From contig JABJIU010000248.1 in NCBI GenBank assembly GCA_018661145.1, positions 1 through 9,591 on the forward strand: a stretch of DNA of 9,591 bases, written 5' to 3'. Shown piece by piece: positions 1 through 6,148 of the stretch. Within the stretch, counting starts at the first letter, position 1, and each line of letters starts with the position of its first letter. The stretch is from Pseudomonadota bacterium (GTDB taxonomy: Bacteria; Pseudomonadota; Gammaproteobacteria; Arenicellales; UBA868). The notes under the pieces were generated by a model. The model did no database searches. It saw only the letters and a program-made list of their open reading frames with translations, and had not been told where the DNA came from. The translations under genes were made by a program, and so were the position numbers.

Positions 1-432
1 AACCGCTCCGCCTTTGACGGGGAACTTGTGGCGTTGGTCGACGGGTTTCACCCAGATTTGGTGATACTGGCCGGATTCATGCGCATCCTCAGCCCCTCAT
101 TCGTTGACCGCTTTGTCGGGCGTCTGCTCAATATCCACCCCTCACTACTGCCTTGTTACCCCGGACTTGATACCCACCAGCGGGTAATCGCAGATGGCGC
201 AAAGGAGCACGGCGCGAGTGTGCACTTTGTCACCCACGATCTTGATTCAGGGCCAGTGATTATCCGGGGTCGGGTGAGTGTGCTGAAACACGACTCCCCT
301 CAGACACTGGCGACACGCGTGCAAGAAGTCGAATATCGTATCTACCCCCAAGCAGTGGAGTGGTTCGCGCAAGGGCGGCTGGCGCTGGAGGACGGTGTTG
401 CAATGCTGGATGGAAAACCCCTGATCCACTGA
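1..432 (+). CDS. purN: Phosphoribosylglycinamide formyltransferase PurN, C-terminal part (5' end off window)
   Basis: This enzyme transfers the formyl group of 10-formyltetrahydrofolate to GAR in the third step of cytosolic de novo purine synthesis. The frame is open from base 1, so the N-terminal third, including the phosphate-binding start, lies outside the window. About 143 residues remain of the roughly 212 usual for the family. The conserved core reads ILAGFMRILSP, then NIHPSLLP and LDSGPVI. Counting from the window edge, Asn44, His46 and Asp82 correspond by alignment to the catalytic Asn106, His108 and Asp144 of the E. coli enzyme. Any GTG or ATG start inside the visible part would be internal to the protein. 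The gene ends in TGA and converges on ridA with a 21-bp gap. In many gammaproteobacteria purN follows purM, which would lie to the left here. The family call is firm. Confidence 0.96.
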   Translation, partial: NRSAFDGELVALVDGFHPDLVILAGFMRILSPSFVDRFVGRLLNIHPSLLPCYPGLDTHQRVIADGAKEHGASVHFVTHDLDSGPVIIRGRVSVLKHDSPQTLATRVQEVEYRIYPQAVEWFAQGRLALEDGVAMLDGKPLIH

Positions 433-440
433 GTCAGTGG
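426..440. terminator. Short perfect palindrome over the purN stop, possible weak bidirectional terminator
   Basis: CCACTGAGTCAGTGG is a perfect inverted repeat with 7-base arms around a single G. As RNA it could fold as a 6-bp stem with a 3-base loop. It covers the purN stop codon and lies between the convergent purN and ridA genes, where a shared terminator would be expected. The downstream T-runs are poor on both strands (GTCTTT on plus, GGGGTTTTCC on minus), so termination is only an inference. Confidence 0.3.
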
Positions 441-453
441 CTGCGTCTTTAGA

Positions 454-840
454 TCAATCTCTCAGGCGCGCCTGGACCGTGATCTCAACGCTCGCACCGC
501 CGAAAAGCCGCGGTGACTCAGTTGTCGTGCGGGCAGGAAATTCCTCGCCTTCAAAAAACGAGCGATAGGCCTCGTCCATCTGATCAAAATAGTCCAGATC
601 TGAAAGATGCACATCAACCCGGACGATGTCACTGCAGTTCAGGCCGAGCTCGTTGAGTATCTTGGAAATAGCCTGCATGACCGCAGTGGTTTCCTCACCC
701 GGATGCCCCATTACTGCCTGACCTGCCGGAAAGTCGGCCGCGACCAGGCCGGCGAGGTAAGCGTACCGGTCGTCGGTGACCATCTGGCTGAACGGCGCGC
801 CGGATACCGGCACCACTTTTGACGAGTATCTTCGAATCAA
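454..840 (-). CDS. RidA/YjgF/YER057c/UK114-family protein (probable enamine/imine deaminase)
   Basis: The 128-residue protein has the length and fold signature of the Rid family, cytosolic trimers whose best-known members hydrolyse reactive 2-aminoacrylate and related enamines. Visible signs are AYLAGLVAAD near residue 27, the helix with VMQAISKILNELG (54-66), RVDVHLSD (74-81) and FPARTTT (101-107). Arg104 corresponds to the catalytic Arg105 of E. coli RidA, and Glu119 in VEI corresponds to its conserved Glu. The segment after the arginine reads PRLFGGAS instead of the usual leucine-proline turn, so this may be a divergent Rid subfamily, and a gene symbol is withheld. The start is TTG at 838-840 with no visible ribosome-binding site, but it fits the family N-terminus (IRRYSSKVVPVSGAPF). 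It lies 33 bases after the clpA stop, in the same frame, and is probably translated from the clpS-clpA transcript. Confidence 0.87.
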   Translation of the reverse strand: MIRRYSSKVVPVSGAPFSQMVTDDRYAYLAGLVAADFPAGQAVMGHPGEETTAVMQAISKILNELGLNCSDIVRVDVHLSDLDYFDQMDEAYRSFFEGEEFPARTTTESPRLFGGASVEITVQARLRD

Positions 841-873
841 TGCAATGCAGTAGGCTTTTCTGGCTGGCCGGGA

Positions 874-3126
874 CTAAGACTCGCCAACGGAGTCGATCTC
901 AAATGCAAGTTCGCCCTCTTTTTCGTAGACACGCACCGTACCACCTTGCGCGAGCTTTCCAAAAAGAAGCTCATCCGCCAGTGCCCGATTGATGCGGTCA
1001 CGGATAAGCCTCGCCATCGGCCGTGCGCCCATCAACGCATCATGGCCATTTTTCGCAAGCCATTGCCGGGCGCCCTGATCAACCTCCAGGACAACGTGCT
1101 TGTCGGCCAACTGGGCCTCTAACTGAACAATAAACTTATCAACCACATGACCAATGGTGGCCTCGTCCAAAGCGCCAAAGCGGATAACTGAATCCAACCG
1201 GTTACGAAACTCGGGTGCAAACATCTTATTGATTATTTCGGTATCGTCGGCGCTGTGATCCTGATTAACAAAGCCCACTGAACCGCGCGCCATCTGCATA
1301 GCACCTGCGTTGGTCGTCATCACAATGATCACATTGCGAAAGTCGGCTTTACGTCCGTTGTTGTCGGTTAGGGTGCCGTAATCCATTACCTGGAGCAGCA
1401 GATTGAAAACATCCGGGTGGGCCTTTTCGATTTCATCCAGGAGCAGAACCGAATGCGGATTACGGGTGATCGCTTCGGTCATGAGGCCCCCTTGATCAAA
1501 ACCGACATAGCCGGGGGGAGCGCCGATTAACCGGGAGACCGTATGGCGCTCCATGTACTCAGACATATCGAAACGTACCAGTTCAATTCCGAGGGTGAGC
1601 GCAAGCTGCTGGGTAACCTCGGTTTTACCCACGCCAGTGGGGCCGGAAAACAGGAAAGAAGAAATGGGTCGGTCTGGATTGCCCAGTCCAGAGCGAGCGA
1701 GTTTTATAGCACTCACCAGAGCGCTGATCGCGCTGTCCTGCCCAAACACGACCCTCTGTAGATCGGCCTCAAGGGTACGCAACGCGTTCTTATCGTCAGC
1801 ACTGACGGTTTTCGGCGGTATTCGTGCCATTGTTGAGACCACCCGCTCAATATCGTGGACCCCGACAGTTTTCTTGCGCTTGGACGCCGGCACCAATCGG
1901 AACTGAGCACCGGCTTCATCAATCACATCGATGGCCTTGTCAGGAAGGTGACGATCATTGATGTAGCGCGCCGACAGTTCAGCAGCCGTTCGCAGCGATG
2001 GCGCTGTAAAGCGGACCGAATGATACTGTTCAAACTGGGTTTTAAGACCCCGCAGGATTTCAACAGTCTCCTCGACGCTGGGCTCAGCGACGTCGATTTT
2101 CTGGAAACGTCTTGAGAGTGCCCGGTCCTTTTCGAATATCCCGCGGTATTCCTGGTAGGTGGTAGAACCGATACAGCGAATCTCCCCGGAGGCTAAAACC
2201 GGCTTCAGCAGATTGGATGCGTCCATGGCGCCGCCCGAGGCAGCGCCGGCACCAATCACCGTGTGAATCTCGTCGATAAAGAGCACAGCGCCTTCAGTCT
2301 CTTCGAGATCCGCCAGAACCGCTTTGAGTCGCTGCTCAAAATCGCCCCGGTACTTCGTACCGGCAAGCAACGCACCCATATCCAACGCATAAATGATGCT
2401 GCCAATCAGTGCCTCAGGGACTTCCCCTTCAACAATCTTTCTGGCAAGACCCTCGGCGATAGCTGTTTTGCCAACCCCGGCCTCACCCACGTAGAGCGGA
2501 TTATTCTTGCGTCTGCGACACAGAATCTGCATGGTGCGCGTGACTTCAAGGTCACGGCCAATCAGAGGATCAATTTTTCCGGCAATTGCCTGTTCATTGA
2601 GATTTACCGCAAACGCAGACAAGGCATTCTGAAAGTCCTCATCCGACAACTCCTCGTCCGTTTCATCCGGAGAAGGCAGTTCCCGCGGCGACTCATCCCG
2701 GCTGATACCGTGAGAAACGTAGTTCACAATATCGAATCGAGAGACGCCCTGCTCACCTAGAAAATAGACGGCGTGCGAATCCTTCTCTGAAAAGATTGCA
2801 ATCAGCACGTTCGTGGCAGTGACCTCACGCTTGCCCGAGCTTTGCACATGCAGGATCGCGCGTTGGATAACCCGCTGGAACCCGATTGCTGGCTGGGGGT
2901 CCGTCTGTTCATCCTCTTCGAGCATGGGCACATGCTCATCGAGAAACACCTGTAACTTTTCACGAAGCCCCGAGACTTCAGCACCACAAGCCTTGATGAC
3001 TTTGACGGCCGGTGGATTATCCAGCAATGCTGTCAATAGGTGTTCGATCGTAATGTACTGATGGCGCGCATCACGGGCGCTCTGAATCGCGCTGTTAAGT
3101 GAAGTTTCTAGTTCGCTGGAAAGCAT
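874..3126 (-). CDS. clpA: ATP-dependent Clp protease ATP-binding subunit ClpA
   Basis: ClpA is the hexameric AAA+ unfoldase that threads substrates into the ClpP peptidase. The 750 residues compare with 758 in E. coli. An N-terminal Clp repeat domain (about 1-142) is followed by an acidic linker (about 143-168). The D1 module has Walker A GEAGVGKT (214-221), pore loop KYRG (258-261), Walker B VLFIDE (281-286) and arginines at 339-340. The D2 module has Walker A GPTGVGKT (495-502), pore loop GYVGFD (539-544), Walker B ending in DE (564-565), Arg643 in FRNRLD and sensor-2 GARP (700-703). The ClpP-docking tripeptide is VGF at 617-619, the position of IGL in E. coli, so ClpP partnering is expected; clpP is not in the window. 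The ATG lies 2 bases after the clpS stop, with GGAG 11 bases upstream inside clpS, which implies translational coupling. No large insertion or damage is seen. Confidence 0.98.
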   Translation of the reverse strand: MLSSELETSLNSAIQSARDARHQYITIEHLLTALLDNPPAVKVIKACGAEVSGLREKLQVFLDEHVPMLEEDEQTDPQPAIGFQRVIQRAILHVQSSGKREVTATNVLIAIFSEKDSHAVYFLGEQGVSRFDIVNYVSHGISRDESPRELPSPDETDEELSDEDFQNALSAFAVNLNEQAIAGKIDPLIGRDLEVTRTMQILCRRRKNNPLYVGEAGVGKTAIAEGLARKIVEGEVPEALIGSIIYALDMGALLAGTKYRGDFEQRLKAVLADLEETEGAVLFIDEIHTVIGAGAASGGAMDASNLLKPVLASGEIRCIGSTTYQEYRGIFEKDRALSRRFQKIDVAEPSVEETVEILRGLKTQFEQYHSVRFTAPSLRTAAELSARYINDRHLPDKAIDVIDEAGAQFRLVPASKRKKTVGVHDIERVVSTMARIPPKTVSADDKNALRTLEADLQRVVFGQDSAISALVSAIKLARSGLGNPDRPISSFLFSGPTGVGKTEVTQQLALTLGIELVRFDMSEYMERHTVSRLIGAPPGYVGFDQGGLMTEAITRNPHSVLLLDEIEKAHPDVFNLLLQVMDYGTLTDNNGRKADFRNVIIVMTTNAGAMQMARGSVGFVNQDHSADDTEIINKMFAPEFRNRLDSVIRFGALDEATIGHVVDKFIVQLEAQLADKHVVLEVDQGARQWLAKNGHDALMGARPMARLIRDRINRALADELLFGKLAQGGTVRVYEKEGELAFEIDSVGES

Positions 3127-3128
3127 CT

Positions 3129-3449
3129 TTACTCAGGCTCCATCGTGCACTTTAGTGGGTGCTCATTCTCACGCGCGAGGCTCAAGACTTCGCGCACCCG
3201 GGTTTCCGCCACCTCCGCCGTGAATACGCCACATACACCAGCACCTTCCGTGTGGACCTTCAGCATGACTTGGACCGCCTGCTCATGAGCCAGCCGAAAA
3301 ACACGTTGCAGCACCGTAACCACGAATTCCATAGGCGTATAGTCATCATTGACCAGGAGTACGCGAAACATGCGCGGTTTCTTAAGGCGTGGTTTGGCTT
3401 CTTCTACCGACGTGCCGGAAGTTCTCTGAATTTCCCTACGATCACTCAT
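3129..3449 (-). CDS. clpS: ATP-dependent Clp protease adaptor ClpS
   Basis: ClpS binds proteins with bulky hydrophobic N-terminal residues (N-degrons) and delivers them to ClpA, whose N-domain it contacts. The 106 residues equal the E. coli length. A basic, disordered-looking tail (1-25) precedes the core MFRVLLVNDDYTPMEFV (27-43). Asn34, Asp35, Asp36, Met40 and His66 sit at the numbering of the N-degron pocket in the E. coli protein, and CGVFTAEVAETRV and ENEHPLKCTMEPE complete the fold. The pocket therefore appears intact. The start ATG has no clear Shine-Dalgarno sequence. It is the first gene of the clpS-clpA(-ridA) block, and a plausible sigma-70 promoter lies just upstream. In Pseudomonas and Enterobacteria a cspD cold-shock gene usually sits near clpS; none is present here. 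Confidence 0.98.
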   Translation of the reverse strand: MSDRREIQRTSGTSVEEAKPRLKKPRMFRVLLVNDDYTPMEFVVTVLQRVFRLAHEQAVQVMLKVHTEGAGVCGVFTAEVAETRVREVLSLARENEHPLKCTMEPE

Positions 3450-3487
3450 GACTGGACAACTGCATTTTCTGTTTGAATCTACTAGGA

Positions 3488-3519
3488 ATTATATAAGGGC
3501 AGGACCCGGGATTTATCAA
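3488..3519 (-). promoter_or_regulatory. Candidate sigma-70 promoter for clpS-clpA
   Basis: On the minus strand TTGATA (3514-3519) is followed either by a perfect TATAAT (3488-3493) with a 20-base spacer or by the overlapping TTATAT (3491-3496) with a 17-base spacer. It ends about 38 bases before the clpS ATG and lies downstream of the aceA terminator in the same direction. Position and sequence make it a reasonable promoter; it rests on motif reading only. Confidence 0.5.
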
Positions 3520-3541
3520 GAGCCAATCAGGGGACTTTTCG

Positions 3542-3579
3542 AAAAAAAAGCCGGCGGTGGGTAAAACCCTACCACCGGC
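3542..3579 (-). terminator. Rho-independent terminator of aceA
   Basis: On the minus strand a GC-rich hairpin with 12-base arms (3550-3561 and 3568-3579), one A-C mismatch and one G-T wobble, encloses a 6-base loop GTTTTA. It is followed immediately by eight T residues (3549 down to 3542). It begins 23 bases after the aceA stop, so it should end the aceA transcript and insulate it from clpS. The plus strand also has a short TTTT after the stem (3583-3586), but no plus-strand gene needs it here. Confidence 0.9.
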
Positions 3580-3602
3580 CTGTTTTCTCGGGATCCGGAT
3601 GC

Positions 3603-4895
3603 TTAGCCGGTCGCGAACTGCTCCTCTTCTGTAGAGCCGCTCATGGCAGTGACAGAAGACGTTCCGCCCTGAATGACGGTGGTCACATCGTCGAAATACC
3701 CGGCACCCACTTCCGCTTGATGGCTCGCAAAGGTATATCCCCGATCGGCAGCTGCAAATTCACGCTCCTGGACCATATCCACATAAGCCGTCATACCCTT
3801 GCGGACATACTCATGAGTGAGGTCAAACATGTGATACCACATGTTGTGAATTCCTGCGAGGGTGATGAACTGATACTTGTATCCCATGGCGCCAAGTTCA
3901 CGCTGGAATTTAGCAATCGTTGCGTCGTCGAGATTCTTCTTCCAGTTGAAGGACGGCGAACAGTTGTAGGCCAGCAATTGCTCCGGGTATTCCGTGCGGA
4001 TCGCCTCGGCAAACCGGCGTGCTTCGTCAAGATCCGGCACAGCAGTTTCACACCAGATGAGGTCTGCATACGGCGCGTAGGCCAAGCCTCTAGCGATCGC
4101 CTGGTCGAGCCCAGCCCGGGTCACATAAAAACCCTCGCTGCTCCGCTCACCGGTAACAAATTCACGGTCGCGCTCGTCCATATCAGATGTCAAAAGCGCC
4201 GCTGCATTGGCGTCGGTGCGGGCCAGCAGTACCGTCGGGACACCGCAAACGTCAGCCGCAAGACGCGCTGCAGACAGCTTCTGGACGGCTTCCTGGGTCG
4301 GAACCAGAACCTTGCCCCCCATGTGGCCGCATTTCTTTACTGAAGCGAGCTGGTCCTCAAAGTGCACACCTCCGGCGCCTGCCTCGATCATGGCCTTCAT
4401 TAACTCAAAAGCATTCAGGACGCCCCCAAAACCGGCCTCGGCATCGGCAACAATCGGCACAAAGTAGTCGATATCATCTTTTCCAGAGGCATGCTGAATT
4501 TCGTCGGCGCGCTTGAAGGCGTTATTGATCCGTCGCACTACCGCAGGAACAGAATTTACCGGGTAAAGGGACTGATCGGGGTACATGGCATCAGCGATAT
4601 TGGCATCTGCTGCCACCTGCCAACCCGACAGATAAATTGCCTTAACACCTGCCTTCACCTGCTGTACTGCCTGACCCCCCGTCAACGCGCCGAGGGTCGG
4701 CAGGTAATCGTCAGTGTTTAATCGTCGCCAGAGTTTGTCAGCCCCTAACCGTGCGAGGCTATGCTCAATGTGCACCGAACCACGAAGTCGCAGCACATCG
4801 GCCGCCGAATAATCTCGCTGTACACCATGCCAACGAGGGTTATCCGTCCATTCTGACTCCAGGGCCTGTTGCGCCTGCTTTTGATCAATCATCAT
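3603..4895 (-). CDS. aceA: Isocitrate lyase AceA (short, E. coli-like class)
   Basis: Isocitrate lyase cleaves isocitrate to glyoxylate and succinate, the first committed step of the glyoxylate shunt used for growth on acetate, fatty acids and other C2-yielding substrates. The 430 residues compare with 434 in E. coli. Visible motifs are SGWQVAADAN (90-99), the metal-site region DAEAGFGG (151-158), the signature KKCGHMGGK (187-195) with catalytic Cys189, the substrate-binding NCSPSFNWKK (311-320) and the C-terminal GGTSSVTAMSGSTEE stretch. All catalytic elements seem present. Two ATG codons occur in tandem. AGAGG lies 3 bases before the first and 6 before the second, so the protein may really start at 4892, one residue shorter. 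Malate synthase and isocitrate dehydrogenase genes are not in the window. The gene is monocistronic, ends at a strong terminator, and is divergent from a LysR-type regulator that may control it. Confidence 0.98.
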   Translation of the reverse strand: MMIDQKQAQQALESEWTDNPRWHGVQRDYSAADVLRLRGSVHIEHSLARLGADKLWRRLNTDDYLPTLGALTGGQAVQQVKAGVKAIYLSGWQVAADANIADAMYPDQSLYPVNSVPAVVRRINNAFKRADEIQHASGKDDIDYFVPIVADAEAGFGGVLNAFELMKAMIEAGAGGVHFEDQLASVKKCGHMGGKVLVPTQEAVQKLSAARLAADVCGVPTVLLARTDANAAALLTSDMDERDREFVTGERSSEGFYVTRAGLDQAIARGLAYAPYADLIWCETAVPDLDEARRFAEAIRTEYPEQLLAYNCSPSFNWKKNLDDATIAKFQRELGAMGYKYQFITLAGIHNMWYHMFDLTHEYVRKGMTAYVDMVQEREFAAADRGYTFASHQAEVGAGYFDDVTTVIQGGTSSVTAMSGSTEEEQFATG

Positions 4896-4999
4896 TTACC
4901 TCTGCTAATGCCATGTTGTTTAGAACCTTTTTCGTTTCGGCTTCAAGGCCTCGTGTTTTGCACTAATTTTCTTTTAAATTCAGCAACGAACACTAACTG

Positions 5000-5034
5000 G
5001 CCTGACCAAGTTTGCAGTTTCGGGTCTGACCGAG
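5000..5034 (+). repeat. Paired GNCTGACCNAG direct repeats
   Basis: GCCTGACCAAG (5000-5010) and GTCTGACCGAG (5024-5034) match at 9 of 11 positions and start 24 bp apart, a little over two helical turns. A third, shorter copy CTGACT occurs at 5072-5077. They lie between aceA and the LysR-type gene, where a transcription factor would be expected to bind. A binding role is inference. Confidence 0.45.
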
Positions 5035-5059
5035 TATTTATCAATATAATTATTTCAAT

Positions 5060-5081
5060 ATTTAGTATTATCTGACTAAAT
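5060..5081. repeat. Perfect dyad ATTTAGT-N8-ACTAAAT, candidate operator
   Basis: The 7-base arms at 5060-5066 and 5075-5081 are exact reverse complements around an 8-base spacer. The dyad lies 21 bp before the start of the LysR-type gene and just downstream of a TATAAT at 5045-5050. A repressor bound here could block transcription of the regulator gene, as expected for LysR-type autoregulation. It has even symmetry, so it is not a textbook T-N11-A box. Confidence 0.45.
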
Positions 5082-5102
5082 CATAGGATCAATGAGGCCT
5101 CG

Positions 5103-6041
5103 ATGAGCGCACCGCCTTATTACAAGCAAAACCGCCTCAAACAATTAAGGGCTTTTTGCTATGCCGCGCGCCTAGGCAGCATTTCCCGGGCGGCGGAGCA
5201 ACTCTTTCTCAGTCAGCCATCGGTATCGCTCCAAATTCAGGCGCTAGAACGGGAACTGGGGGTAGAACTCTTTGAGCGGCGCGGACCCCGCATCCGTTTA
5301 ACCTCCCAAGGCGAATCTCTGCTGGAACTGGCCCAACCCCTAGTCCAAGGTATTGATGGCATCGCTGAATCATTCTCCAGTGAACTGGGAGATCTCAACA
5401 GCGGAGAGATCAATATTGCTGCCGGGGAATCAACCATTCTTTATCTCCTGCCGGATGTGATCAAACGCTTCGCCGAGGCCTACCCCAGCGTGCGCCTCAA
5501 ACTGCATAACGTGACTGGCCGCGATGGCATGGCCATGCTGCGTGCGGACCAGGCCGACTTTGCTGTGGGATCGATGCTTGAAGTGCCAGAGGACATCGAC
5601 TACCGGCCCATCTTCGACTTCAAGACCATGCTGATCACGCCGCTGGGGCATCCGCTTTCAGGAAAGCGAGCCGCCAACATCAAACTTCAGGATATTGAGC
5701 CCCACGGCCTTATCCTACCGCCACGCCACCTTGCGACCTGGAAATTGGTGGAGATGATTTTTGGCCAACACAAGGTCGATTACACCGTCACCCTCGAGGC
5801 TGGAGGCTGGGAAGTAATTAAAAAATATGTGGAGCTGGGCCTTGGAATCTCCATTGTGACGGCGATCTGTTTAAAAGGTGATGAAAAAATTTCACGCATA
5901 CCGCTCGATCGTTTCTTTCCCAACCGAAGTTATGGCGTCGTGATGCGAAAGCGCAAATACCTATCCCCACCGGCACGTCAGTTTCTCGAAATGATGGCAC
6001 CCGACTATTCCGGTCAGCTAGAAAAATCAGTCGGTGAGTGA
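5103..6041 (+). CDS. LysR-family transcriptional regulator, CysB-like in its N-terminus; candidate regulator of aceA
   Basis: The 312-residue cytosolic protein has the standard LysR layout. A winged helix-turn-helix comes first (about residues 12-70: LKQLRAFCYAARLGSISRAA, then LSQPSVSLQIQALERELG and LFERRGPRIRLTSQGE), then a linker helix (about 71-92) and a periplasmic-binding-protein-like effector domain (about 98-300) starting INIAAGESTILYLLP. Typical effector-domain turns are DFAVGSM and LGLGISIVTA. The opening YKQNRLKQLRAFC recalls the CysB branch, but the ligand cannot be read from the sequence. The ATG has a good GAGG 5 bases upstream. It is transcribed divergently from aceA across a shared 207-bp region, an arrangement in which LysR-type proteins usually control the neighbouring gene and themselves. 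Control of the glyoxylate shunt is therefore a reasonable inference, unproven. No terminator was found after it. Confidence 0.95.
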   Translation: MSAPPYYKQNRLKQLRAFCYAARLGSISRAAEQLFLSQPSVSLQIQALERELGVELFERRGPRIRLTSQGESLLELAQPLVQGIDGIAESFSSELGDLNSGEINIAAGESTILYLLPDVIKRFAEAYPSVRLKLHNVTGRDGMAMLRADQADFAVGSMLEVPEDIDYRPIFDFKTMLITPLGHPLSGKRAANIKLQDIEPHGLILPPRHLATWKLVEMIFGQHKVDYTVTLEAGGWEVIKKYVELGLGISIVTAICLKGDEKISRIPLDRFFPNRSYGVVMRKRKYLSPPARQFLEMMAPDYSGQLEKSVGE

Positions 6042-6099
6042 GTCGCGGACAAACTCTCCAGTCATTTATCCAACGTCCAGTTGCCCAAACGCTTTGATT

Positions 6100-6105
6100 T
6101 ATAAT
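6100..6105 (+). promoter_or_regulatory. Possible -10 element for the secreted-protein-mnmA-transporter group
   Basis: A perfect TATAAT lies 32 bases before the ATG of the secreted protein gene, in the 96-bp gap after the LysR-type gene. No good -35 hexamer is found at 16-18 bases upstream; TTGCCC at 6081-6086 would give only a 13-base spacer. It is listed as a candidate only. Confidence 0.3.
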
Positions 6106-6110
6106 TTAAC

Positions 6111-6148
6111 GTTGATCCGGTAGTTCATCGCTGCTTCATGTTGATCCG
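6111..6148 (+). repeat. 9-bp direct repeat GTTGATCCG flanking the start of the secreted protein gene
   Basis: GTTGATCCG occurs at 6111-6119 and again at 6140-6148, where it begins with the last base of the ATG start codon. The copies are 29 bp apart. In its own register the upstream copy reads ACG TTG ATC CGG TAG, matching ATG TTG ATC CGC AAG at the gene start, so it looks like a small duplication of the start region or a binding-site pair. Confidence 0.4.

Larger units (their letters stand above)
4896..5102. promoter_or_regulatory. Divergent aceA/LysR intergenic control region
   Basis: This 207-bp region is the largest gene-free stretch in the window and must hold both the aceA promoter (minus) and the regulator promoter (plus). 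The right half (about 5035-5090) is markedly AT-rich. A perfect TATAAT on the plus strand at 5045-5050 could be the -10 element of the LysR-type gene, but no convincing -35 is seen, and no clear aceA promoter could be picked by eye. GAGG at 5094-5097, 5 bases before the ATG, is the ribosome-binding site of the regulator gene. ACTAA/TTAGT-type words recur at 4962, 4992, 5062 and 5075. Confidence 0.6.

Noticed and set aside
28..30. GTG at the left edge as the start of purN
   Set aside because: The frame is open to base 1 and the residues before it align with PurN, so this is an internal valine of a gene cut by the window edge.
2263..2760. A 165-codon plus-strand open frame opposite clpA
   Set aside because: It is antisense to well-conserved ClpA D1 coding sequence, and its translation resembles no protein I recognise.
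3717..4343. A 208-codon plus-strand open frame opposite aceA
   Set aside because: It lies wholly antisense to a strongly conserved isocitrate lyase gene, shows no recognisable domain and is explained by the codon bias of the opposite strand.
5035..5090. AT-rich stretch as a replication origin or transferred DNA
   Set aside because: It is only about 55 bp long, sits between divergent promoters where low melting stability is normal, and has no DnaA-box cluster or mobile-element features.
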